NCBI GenBank assembly: GCA_012934845.2
Contig: WNNJ02000903.1
Coordinates: 81,600 to 145,599 of the forward strand
DNA from: Pomphorhynchus laevis
Lineage: Eukaryota > Acanthocephala > Palaeacanthocephala > Echinorhynchida > Pomphorhynchidae
Length of the DNA stretch: 64,000 nt
Direction of reading: 5' to 3'
This document shows positions 10,340 to 20,647 of this stretch, piece by piece. Made by a program: the position numbers and the translations under genes. The notes below the pieces were generated by a model that searched no databases, was not told the origin of the DNA, and saw only the letters and a list, made by a program, of their open reading frames with translations. Position 1 is the stretch's first letter, and each line of letters begins with the position of its first letter.

Positions 10340-10473
10340 ATCTGAAATTATCAATATGAGAGAAAAATCTCTCATTTCATTTGAATGTTTTACCGAGTAG
10401 AATTTTCGTGACTCACAGAAACTCGTTCCATGGCCCACCTGATGGGTCATGACCCACAGGTTAAGAAACCCTG
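10340..10473 (-). mobile_element. hAT terminal region with terminal inverted repeat
   Basis: Read on the minus strand the end is CAGGGTTTCTTAACCTGTGG, followed by GTCATGACCC. This is the typical start of Charlie/Buster-like hAT elements. The outer 8 bp (10474-10481) would be one half of the target duplication. A second copy of the subterminal 120 bp lies at 11166-11286. Confidence 0.65.
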
Positions 10474-10589
10474 ATCTAGAGGGTATTGAAGTATTACCGA
10501 ATTACGAAATTGAACATTACTTTCATGCTGTGATTAGCATTATTGACATGTAGCAAGAAGAGAGGATGATCAAGGGATAAGAAGCGCTG

Positions 10590-10745
10590 AAAAAGTCAAG
10601 ATCGAAGGGAATAAACGTCGAGGAAGTCTAAAGAAAGGCCGGAAAGATTGCGTCAAGGAGGACATGAATGCCCTCGGAATAGCGACCGATATAGGACAGG
10701 ATATGGCCCAAAATCGTTTGTTGTGGAAGAAATTGTTGGCAGCAG
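10590..10745 (+). mobile_element. RTE-like LINE C-terminal scrap
   Basis: The + strand reads KRRGSLKKGRKDCVKEDMNA followed by LGIATDIGQDMAQNRLLWKK and a stop. This resembles the C-terminal RGRP(K/R)KRW-x-D-x-V-x-x-D motif of RTE-type LINEs. Only about 50 residues remain, and upstream sequence is too decayed to extend it. Confidence 0.55.
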
Positions 10746-10759
10746 CGACCTCTCTTTGA

Positions 10760-11165
10760 GAAATAAGCTGGAGAAGAAGATTAGCATTATTGATGAACTG
10801 GTCTGTTCCACCGTCCCTATATGTACGCAGCGTTTCGGAGATCTCACTAACGACATGTTTTCCTATATTTTCTATGTGATTAAGATATCTTCAAATCGGT
10901 ACGTATGTTGATAATCCGAATAGATGCCTTCTTTCTATACTGATGTTAATATTTTTATAGTTACTAGTTTCGCGTAAACACTTTTTACTAAAACTAGTAA
11001 ATATTAAAAATATCTTTAACGACATGTAAATCCGATTTCACAATCAATTTAAAAACTAATAATAAGTAATATTGGAAGACAGTTAAATAGCAACTCAAGC
11101 AATACCGTTATAACAGTTTCTGTAAACTCGCAGACTACAATATTGTGGTCATATTCATCTTCAGA
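10760..11165. other. AT-rich non-coding stretch
   Basis: No gene or repeat is recognised between the RTE-like scrap and the second hAT end. Confidence 0.45.
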
Positions 11166-11286
11166 TAATTCGTAATATCAACATGAGAGAAAAAATATTT
11201 CATTTCATTTGAATGTTTTATCGAGTAGAATGTTCGTGACTCACAAAAACTCATTCCATGTCCCACCTGGTGGGTCATGACCCATA
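11166..11286 (-). mobile_element. Second hAT terminal fragment
   Basis: About 120 bp similar to 10343-10455, sharing the run from CATGAGAG to GGGTCATGACCCA. The outermost bases of the inverted repeat are missing, because LINE copy d sequence starts directly at 11287. Confidence 0.65.
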
Positions 11287-11287
11287 T

Positions 11288-14200
11288 GTAGAATGATGGA
11301 TTTTAAAGAATTGGCTAAAAGGCTGAGGCAGTAATTGATTTTAGGGAAAAGAAGCGATGAAAGAAGAGACACAGAAACGGAATTCTATAAGGGGCGGATA
11401 CGGTGGATGTCACGGAGAATTAAGTTAGACGAGCAGATCTTGTCACGGACAAAGGGTGTAATGGGAAGGTGATCATCGAAATGGAATCATAAGAAAGTGA
11501 GATTGTGGACTACGGGGATTGATTAATGATTCAAAATATACATGGGGAGGAGATAAATAAGGTTGACAGGAGAGCATCCATATTATTTTAGACTTGTCTG
11601 GGTTTAGAACAAGACGAAGACGGGAGAGACGTTTGTAGATAGAAGAAAGACAGTTCGAGGCAGAACTGCCGATATCGTGTATGCGATGGGCGAGTGCATG
11701 AGCGTATATGAGGATGTCATCGCCGAATTGCATGACGTTAAAGGAGTAAGGTTTGATAAACGGAGAGAGATCGCAGAGTGGAAGAGAGAAAAGCAGGGTT
11801 CCTAGGACTGAACCTTGTGGGACCCCGCAGAAAATAAGGGATGGGAGGAGAGGATGATGAATTTGAACAGACTCGAAAAGAACGGTCGGATAGATATGAG
11901 GCAAACCATGCTACAAAGGAGGAACAAAAGCTGTAATCATAACGAAGGCGAGAAAGGAGGATGAAGTGATCGACGATGTTTAAGGCGGAGGACAGGCCGA
12001 GGGATATCGGTACATTATATAGAGCCTTGTCATGATAAATGAGTATGTCGTTGTAAACGTTCATGCAGACGTTTCTGTGGAGTGATTAGAGCGGAATGCG
12101 GATTAGAAAGGAGGGTACAGATTAGATGAAGATAGATAAACGTTGATCCGTATTAAGATAAGACGCTCTAAGAGCTTGAAAAGAGTAGGGAGGATTTAAA
12201 TGGGGTGATAGCTAGAAGGAAGTTAGGGGTCGAGCGATTGCTTCTTATGGAGGGGACGAACGATGGCGGATTTCCAGTCTGATGGAAAGATACGACTGCG
12301 GATGGACGAGTTAAACAAGGTGGTGAGAAAAGGGGATATCGATGAGCATATGGATTTAAGTATGGGGTAGGCAGTGTATCGGAATTTGAGGTTTTTTTGG
12401 GCAAGGACATGAGGACAGATGAGACTTCAGCAGGTGAGACAGAGAGAATAATGAAAGATTTCCGGGAGGATGAGGTGAGGCGAGTAGCCGTGAGATTGAA
12501 TGGATACGAGGTTGTGAGAGAGCAACGTGGATACTTTGGTCTGAAGAAATGACGAATAATCATGGTGATTGATGTTGCAAGACGAAGAGGAGCGAGAAAG
12601 GATTGAGTTAAAAGTATGCCTGAGAGACTTGGAGTTTAATGAAGTGTTGATTTTATGCTGCCAGAAGGAGTTGCATTTGGTACGTAGTAGATGAAGATGA
12701 GACCGGGAATAGCGAGATAAGAATCACGGAGAGACGGAGTGAGCGAGCGGATATCACGTCTGAAAAAGCAGTGATAGACTTGAAAAGCATATTGGAGTCG
12801 ACGCTTTGAGAGAAGGCATTGGATGTCAAACCATGGGGCACGGTGCAAGCGACAGTGTTGATGAGGCTTGAAGGGCAATAGAAGATCGAGAGTGGATGTG
12901 AGTTCAGAGTCGAAAAGAAAGGCAAGATCGTGAGGAGAGGATGATGGTTTTGTGTGAGAAGATAGAGACGATTTAAGTAAGGCGGAGCGGAGAAGGGGGA
13001 TTCAAGTTTTCACCAAAGGCGACGTAGGATGGTAGGTGTGTGAAGCGGGGAGTGGATGGAAGTGAGATCAAGTGTGACGAGAAAGTGATTTGATAGACCA
13101 GGATCAGAGATGGACATTGAGGTGTAGGCTGCCAAACGATCGGGGACTGCGGTGATGTCAAGTGCCCTGCCAAGGTTATGTGTGGGGCAGTGGAGATGAG
13201 TTTGTAATTGTAGTTGGATATAATGTCGATAAACCGGATGTTCAAGTCGCCTAGAACGTGTGAAGGGATTGAGGACAGGGAACAATGAGAAAGAGGTCAG
13301 CGAGTTCGGTATAAAATAAGGATGTAGGAGCAAATGAACCAGGACGGTATACAATGGCGAGAAGGGGGTGTGATTTTTCGAAGAGGCGCGGGGTCACGGG
13401 CGAATGCGACGATGCTGCCAGGATTAGAAAATTTAGAACGGGATAAGGTGAGGGAGCGGGCGGATTTGACTAGTGTACAACCGGCAAAGAGTAGACGGCG
13501 AATGGAGAGGTCGTCGGAATCTGAGTGCCAGGATTCGGTGAAGCAGAAGAGATCGATGGATTGCTTGGTGAATAGGTCGAGGATAAGATCTGATTTATTG
13601 TGAATAGATCTTATGTTGAGTAGGCCCAGGCTGAACCGTGTGTGGTGTTGATAGGGGCTAGCGAAGAAGATACAGGGGAGATGGAGCGCCATTAAATGCT
13701 GGGACGTGTGTGAACAACTTGAAAATGTCCGTCTATGTTTTGGATGGAGAGAGATGTTTCGCCATTTTCCTCGCGACGGCGTTTTCCGATGCGAAGAAGA
13801 GAGTTGAGTGATTTTAGAAGGTGTGCGATCGGGAAAAAATCGAGTGATTGAAGATAACATGAGTTTTAATCGTTGAGAGAGAATAGAGGACGCCTGAGAG
13901 CGATGCTTGAAAACAATGTTCATGAGAGGGTGCTTAGAAGGATTAGATTGAGAAGATTTGTTTAGGCGGATGAATGCGACAGTAGATGTGTCCTTGAAAA
14001 AGGATGGTTTATCCGCAGGAACAATTGAAGAGAGGATGGATCCGAAGGCGGAAACACCGTGGTCGGGACGTGCTTGTGGAGATAAGGAGGTGCAAGGAGT
14101 GATATTAGTGATGATGACGCAACGATCGCGAAAAGGAAAGCGTTTCCGTAAAGGAGGACGAGTGACGTGAGTGGGTGAGATCATGATAGGAGATTCAGTT

Positions 14201-14885
14201 GAGGAATTGGAGGGAGGGAGTTGATTTAATGACGGAAGACATAGATGATAATGATAATAAAGAGGGTGGCAAGCGATTTGAGGAACGGTTATGAGTGGAA
14301 GGATCGTGGAGGTTGGTGGGGGTGATTTGGATTGATAGATGTAGGTTATTGAGAAACGAAACAGGAAGGACTGGATGGGAGTGTGTGTGGGAGTGAACAT
14401 GGCATGGCCGGGAAGTGTAGATTGTGGCAGTGTCGGCGGGTGGAGAAAGGACATCGGAAAGGACGGGGGAGTTTGAGTGGGCGTGTTGGATGTTGATGTG
14501 TGCTTATTGGAGAGGTTGTGCATTAGTTTGTTGGTACAAAAACCACATAGTAAGTCTTCTTTAGACATATTGTGGTCGCAGGCGATTGTTGTCCGAACGT
14601 TGCAGTCGTGTTTCGAGCATTGTACTTACAGTTGTGCATAACTGATGTCGTTCTTAGCTGAATTTTTTACGTCATCCCATTACTGTTCACGTGTGTTGAA
14701 GCTGTTAGATTTGCTAATGCAACTTATCGGCGAGCGTAGCAAGACGATATATCTGAGCTTATCGAGAGATTAAGCTCCATCCGCGAGCGTAGCGAGCGGA
14801 ACTGACAGGAAAAATCTGGAACTGACTGGAAAAATCTGGAACTGACAGGAAAAATCTGGAACTGACAGGAAAAATCCGGAATGTA
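11288..14885 (-). mobile_element. L2/CR1-group LINE (copy d), 5-prime complete and 3-prime truncated
   Basis: The minus strand holds a 5-prime UTR with tandem repeats (14885-14690), ORF1 with a Cys-rich start (CSKHDCN, then LLCGFC), the endonuclease (NIRSIHNKSD, CFTESWHSDSDDLSIRR), the linker and the reverse transcriptase (FCGVPQGSVLGT, FGDDILIYAHA). The last part of ORF2 and the 3-prime UTR are missing. ORF1 and the start of the endonuclease now share one frame (14568-13297), so an indel has fused them; at least four more shifts split the rest. The active-site box reads FGDD instead of YADD, so the enzyme would be dead. Closest relatives here are copies b and e. Confidence 0.85.
14806..14882 (-). 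repeat. Tandem repeats in the 5-prime UTR of LINE copy d
   Basis: Four consecutive units of about 19 bp built on TCTGGAACTGACAGGAAAAA, with small variation. The shorter core CTGGAACTGA is shared with copy c, so the array is an element feature and not a chance microsatellite. Confidence 0.7.
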
Positions 14886-15118
14886 AGTATTTAAGAATCA
14901 AGACAATTTTTTGTGTTATCAGCTGTTTACGTTAAAAATTATATTTAGTGAAAAATAAAAGGTTTTTTGTACTTCCAGATCATGATTTGTTATACTATTT
15001 ACGGGAAAAACTGGTTCTCTAGTACATATTGTGCCAGTATACTCAGATAATTGATTTCTGAAAATGTTGACTGTGCCTGATTGACATTGTTTAATCAAAC
15101 GTCCATTTAAAATGATTT

Positions 15119-17850
15119 TTAATAATGTTTAAAATGACTGTTTTCTACAGTTCTATTTTGGTAAGATTGAGCATGAGAAGAAGATATATTAACGTCGAAA
15201 AACGTTCGCTCAAATATATCTTCAAACAGTCCAGAACATACAATATCAAGTCGCGCGTTTTCATCACGAGTTATTTGTAAATGATACGTGATCAGAGACA
15301 CTCAATAACATAAGTTCAATCGCGACATAAGAACAAATGTCAGACAGGGACTTAGCAAGTACGTCACGAACAGCATTATGACGAATCGTAGGCAAACCTC
15401 CTCGTTTACAAGCTAAAGCGTGAGTAGTGTCAATCTTACCTCCACAACTGCACTCTGGATATGGCAAATTTGTAAGGGTCCATCTGTATCGACAGCATAA
15501 TGCATCCTCGAACTCAATAGAGTTTAAATGGAATTTTTCAGATCGAATCGGCAAGGAAGCTTAACCGTGAATACGCACCTTTGACTGATGCGTGTGCAAT
15601 TGAATTTACCTCATCAGTATTCATTCGCGTAAATGCAAGTTGTAACTTGTCTTTAAATTCCTGTTCACGACGACTTGAGACACTTCGAAATGTTGATGTC
15701 TGATGTTGATTTAGTGCGTCTCCTGTAAGACCAGAATCATATGTAGCGCAGAGAGACTGCGAGCAAGGGTACTCCCACAAACATAAATTAGTCTGATCGT
15801 TTATCCCAAGTCTACCCATTTTGAGAGGCGAAGAAATGACAATGCACCAATGAGTATCAATATTCCTCTTTGTTAACTCCTGTAAGAACTTATCATAGAT
15901 TGCCTCTTTCAGTCTTGTAAAATCCGAAGGATTAAGCCTTTTGGCACGCATAAAGTGTGTCCATTTAAATTGTATTGATTTTACAAGTTCTAAATATGCA
16001 GTATGATTATCAATCCTTGACACTTCGGTTAATCGATCGATTATACTAATCCAAGATTGAAAATTTATAAAAGTGGATTCAGCGACGAATTCGTTCGAGC
16101 CAATAGGAACTCCGAGGATTGTAATTCCATGTGAAGTTCGGTTGATATCTGGTAGGTAGCTCAAATTTGAATGGTCATCATGAGTTAGCAACAGTGTTTT
16201 CGAAGTATTTACATAATATCCCAATATTGTGCAACGCAGCAATCCGTACCGTTTAAGATCGAGTTAAACTACCAACAAAATTGCATTCTTCGCATCAACG
16301 TTGCTTTATCCTTGTCTGAGATATTAATAAGTGGTAACGAAGACATATAACAGCCATTGCGAGAGGGTGACCCTTAGTGAAATTTAGAAAGAATCTGCAA
16401 CCACCCAAAGTCATCTCTGCTGGTGTCAAAAGTGTTATTCATTGTAATCGAAAAAGATGAACATGTTAACGCAATATTGTGCAATGCAGCAATCCGGTTT
16501 ATCGAGTTAAAAGCATTCTTCGCATCAAAAGCCAGAATATAGTAATCGTGATTTTCATTAAATGCGTGACGAATTGAATGAACATCGTATTTAAGCCAAC
16601 CATTTTGAGAGGCCACTAGTTGAACTAGTCCTGCTGCGTCTTGTAAATCCTGTTTTATTACTTGCAGTAAAGTCTTGCAAATTATTCTCCTTGTGACATC
16701 GCATACACAGATAGGACGTATTCCTCCTGACTTTTTGCTAATCGCGATTAACTTGCAAGCAGTAAATGCATCGAGATAACCGGACGTCATTGTTTCAGTT
16801 GCTATGCAGATTGCTATCTCAGCCAAAGATTTTGCGAGGTTTAGGGACTTATTACCGAATTTCGTGAGCACATTACGCCAGGATATTGAGTCAATTCCAG
16901 TTGGTTCTGCACCTTCGTTATTTCGTTTACAAGCCATAACTATTTGATCTTCGTCTATTTAGGTGAATTGAATCGAGTGATTTAAATCCGTATTACTCAA
17001 GTGGTATTTCAACAATGCATCATGATGAGCGGGTACTCCAGTAGGTTGTAAGTATTGAAGATACTCTCTAACTGTATTATTATCGATCATGGGGTCATAT
17101 GATAAAATTCATGACGCAGCGTCCTCCAAGAGTAACAACGATCCAGCAGAGCATTTGCCGTGAGTCAATATATTGTTTTTTCCAGTCAGGTAATTTGGAC
17201 CTTTGCTTGCCACAATTTAAACTTTTTTGCAGAAAGTGAGCCTCGTCGAAAAGCTTAGAGAAGCGGGATTGGCGCCACAAAGACAATCGACGTTCAAGGG
17301 TTTTACGAATCAGTGCAAGTTTTCTTGTGGTTATACGCTGGAGAACACATTGACAGAAGACTGTTGCATCTTTAAGTTTATCTACATTTGCACGATCATC
17401 GCGAGCTACCGCAAAATAGAAGGACGCAAGACATTCGATGAATTGTTGACTGGTAGAGCATTGTGGTAACGTAAACAGATTCGATTTCCATTGTAACACA
17501 GTACTGTAATAATCATTTGGCGTTGACGATACAGCAAATCTTCTGATATTAATTGATTCACTGCTGATCATATCTAATTCAGTAACGTGACTTCGAGTAC
17601 TAGTGGATTCAACCCCATGGCCACTTTCCGGTGTATCAAGAGGAGTAAAAGTAGTTACATCATGCCGTGTTAAGCTGTGTATGTTGGTCGACTGCATCGG
17701 TGAAATCCTTCTTGTACAATTTGGGGCTGAACAATTAACACAGTTACTATGATTTCGAGCACATACACAACCCTTACACTCAGCTGTGACAGAATTGCAG
17801 TTGCAACATTAAGGAATTGATGAAGGTTTACGTCTAGGCATTGAACTATG
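15119..17850 (-). mobile_element. REL-type reverse transcriptase element, rearranged
   Basis: Minus-strand order: a Cys-rich N-terminus (CNCNSVTAECKGCVCARN, 17820-17730), a 200-residue open segment (17697-17095), a reverse transcriptase core (16937-16374: GIDSISWRN, GGIRPICVCDVTRRI, AFDAKNAFNSINR), a further segment (16242-15538), a zinc-knuckle-like CSCGGKIDTTHALAC with RHNAVRDVLAKS, and the start of the nuclease-like domain (ENARLDIVCSGLF, FFDVNISSSHAQSY) to 15119. The layout is that of retroelements with a restriction-like endonuclease. Several frameshifts and stops separate the blocks. A stretch near 16224-16300 partly repeats 16468-16530, a local rearrangement inside the polymerase. Confidence 0.7.
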
Positions 17851-18229
17851 TATATTGTCTGTATAATATTTTACTTGTATGTTTTTTATATTTTATATTG
17901 TATATATTTATCTCACAAATGTAAGTAGTTAGTAATCAAGAATTTTAAAACCAAAATTTAAATATTAATATAATAATACTAATATTATGTCGCATTTCGG
18001 CGACAAGGAATTTATCATAAACAGTAACAGGACCGAAACACTAATTTAGGCGTGGGCTCACTCCTTACGAGGTCTACCCACGCTGATTGTAGTATACAGT
18101 GATACTGATATAATTGAAAAAACCACACGAGGATAATATAAAACAACCAACGAATTAATATAATAGTTTTACAAAATTTCAGCAGCACCGTACAGACAGT
18201 TTTGATTTTAATTGAGAGCAAGATGGGAT
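17851..18229. other. Non-coding gap
   Basis: AT-rich sequence with no recognisable gene. The short frames here lack codon structure or motifs. Confidence 0.45.
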
Positions 18230-18480
18230 CCGAAACGGAGAAAGTTCAGGGACTCCTTTTGTATATATGGGCCATCTTGGGACTAGTTTTATTTTCTAGA
18301 GGATGCCCTCTGATTAAAGACCAAGATTTCGTAAGCATATTAAGAAATTGAAAATATCGTTCGTCGCGATTTGAAACTCATCTGTGCAGCGGACCCTAAA
18401 CAGCTCAATCGCAAGGTGTCACGGTGGTGTATACTTGATGATCCTGATCTCAGAGGATATCAGAAAACGGAGGAGAAATA
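18230..18480 (+). mobile_element. Family C LINE fragment
   Basis: The + strand WAILGLVLFSRGCPL at about 18267-18311 aligns with WAISGLVFFSRGCPP of the family C copy near 61240. Only a short C-terminal piece can be recognised. Confidence 0.5.
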
Positions 18481-18748
18481 ACTTATTTGCTAGAATATAG
18501 AACTATTACTTATGCTTCTCTCTTCTGTTGTTTTATTTATGAAGACCATTTTATGTTTTCTTATTAAAATTATATTATTAAAAAGATTTTAATTGATAAT
18601 TTCCCTAATTGGAAAAAAACTTTCCCTGATTGTCAATTGGAAAAAAACTTTGCAATTGACAATTTTCAAGACATTATTACAAATATATCGTCGAGATATC
18701 TTAAATACAAAATTGGTCAAAGTTTCAATGAATGTAGTATTTGTTAAT

Positions 18749-20192
18749 ATAAAGTTATTACAGGAACAAAGAAGCAAAAATTATCCTTTATTTGATAAAA
18801 AAAAATTATTTCGATAGCTCCTGCTATCATCATCAAGATTATGTGAACCAATTTGCTCACAATTGCGTTACACATGATTTCCTTACCCATACGCTAAATT
18901 CTTAGGATTCTCGAATTCAATGGTTCCTTTCTTCTGAATCTAATGTGGGTATACCTTTTCTCGATGTCTTTGTTAAGCTGGTTAATTCTTCTATACTTCA
19001 AACATGTGTTTATCAAAAATTTGGTACATGGCCAGATATTGTTTCGTGGACCTCAAACGTTCCAACTAATTGGCTGATTTCCGCTGCTACGTCACATTAC
19101 CTACGTTGCAGGCTTATCTGTTCTAACTATCACTTAATTTGTGAAAGAGAAAAGTCTATCACACATAATTTACAAAAAGGTGGTTTTCCGCTTTGGGCTA
19201 TTAAGAACGCTAAATTTAAATCTTTACATCATATAGGAATACCTTTTGTTAGTAACAAGTGGAATTCAGTATTTTCAAAGTTTATTAACAATAACATAAA
19301 AAATAGTTGTATTAACCAAGTGCACATTTTTAACAGAAAATTACCTAAACTTAACAACATTTTTACGCGTAAACCAGATTTTAACAAAGATGCCATTGTT
19401 TATAAAATACCTCATAAAGAATGCGAACAGGTATATGTTGGTCAAACCGGTCAAGGTTTGGTTAAGCGTATTAAACAACATAATTATAATGTACATAAGG
19501 GGACCAATTCTAGTGTTGTTGCTCAGCATTTTGTGAGTTTGAATCATTCCGTTGATTTTGAAAATGCATATATTTTATCATTTGAAAGTAACTTGTTATC
19601 TCGCATTATTCAAGAAGCGTATTTTATTAAAAAAATAACCTAATTTAAAGCTAAATAATAAATCCGATTATAACCTTAAATTAAATTATAATTAATTATT
19701 CCAATATTGCATTATTTTAATTTTTTTCAATTCGTTTGTCTTTTTTAATTGTATTATTATTTTGTTTTGGTTTAGATTAAATTATAATTTATTACTCTAC
19801 TTTTACATTATTTTTATTATTAAATTCGTATGTTTTTTTGTTACTTATTTTATGATTTTAATTTTAGTTTGTTTAATGATTCTTTGTTTTTTCCGTTTTT
19901 TGTTGTTTTAAAATGTGTGTAAAATTTTAGTGTATGATTGTTTTGTTTCTCTGTATTTTCTTTTTCTTTTAAGTAGAAATTCGGGGCACATCAATGCTTG
20001 TATTTTTGTATAAATGTTGCAAACACGGGCAAACCAAATTGTGAAATATTTTTTTGTAATTCTGATGATGATGACAGGAGCTATCGAAATATAGAATTTT
20101 TATTAAATAAAGTTTTTTAAGAAAACCTTTATTTATTTAATCAAATAAAGGATATTTTCTGCTTCTTTGTTCCTTTAATAACTTTATATTTG
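18749..20192 (+). mobile_element. Penelope-like element, broken, with inverted ends
   Basis: An open stretch (about 18945-19643) carries the last reverse-transcriptase block (GIPFLDVFVKL) and a GIY-YIG endonuclease (AIVYKIPHKECEQVYVGQTG, then QGLVKRIKQH), the pair that defines Penelope-like elements. The 5-prime part of the polymerase is missing, so it is a truncated fossil. Left and right flanks (18749-18840 and 20059-20192) are inverted copies of each other, sharing AAAGTTATTA...GGAACAAAGAAGC and the hairpin GATAGCAGGAGCTATCGAAA. Inverted terminal copies are known for Penelope elements. The age cannot be stated; the ends remain similar. Confidence 0.8.
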
Positions 20193-20429
20193 AAATGGAA
20201 GAGGATTACGGTTTTAGTATGTAGTATTTGTTGTTCACTATTGCCTAAATACAAAATCGCATATCTATAATTAACTGAAATTCCTATTGTTGTTTTGTAC
20301 TCATGAAAAGAAACGTACTCACGTAGTGCTCTTTAGTCATCTTCGATAGAAGCTATTTTCTTTTTCTACCAGTTAGCCTTGTTCATAAAATATAAAAACA
20401 ATTTGATAGTTTTACTGAAACAGATATGT

Positions 20430-20647
20430 AAATATTTTCCTTTTATATAAAATTGCAATATTTCAATAGATTTTGCTATCATCATCAGAATTAATTAATT
20501 ACAATTTCAAATTATAAATTTAATTTATTTGATTATTAAATAATTAAACTATCATCAGGATTAAAATTAAATGTAATTAATTAATCATGATGATGATAGC
20601 AGGAGCTATTGAAATATTGTATTTTTTATATAAAAGGAAAATATTTT
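20430..20647. repeat. Foldback palindrome with Penelope-like end motif
   Basis: Arms 20430-20503 and 20572-20647 are inverted copies (AAATATTTTCCTTTTATATA outward; GATGATAGCAGGAGCTATTG inward). There is no coding sequence between them. The inner hairpin motif is the one flanking the Penelope-like element at 18.7-20.2 kb, so this looks like its ends without a body. Confidence 0.75.

Noticed and set aside
18589-18817. Coding frames around 18.6-18.8 kb as part of a gene
   Set aside because: The sequence is the inverted end and flank of the Penelope-like element, with locally repeated GGAAAAAAACTTT.
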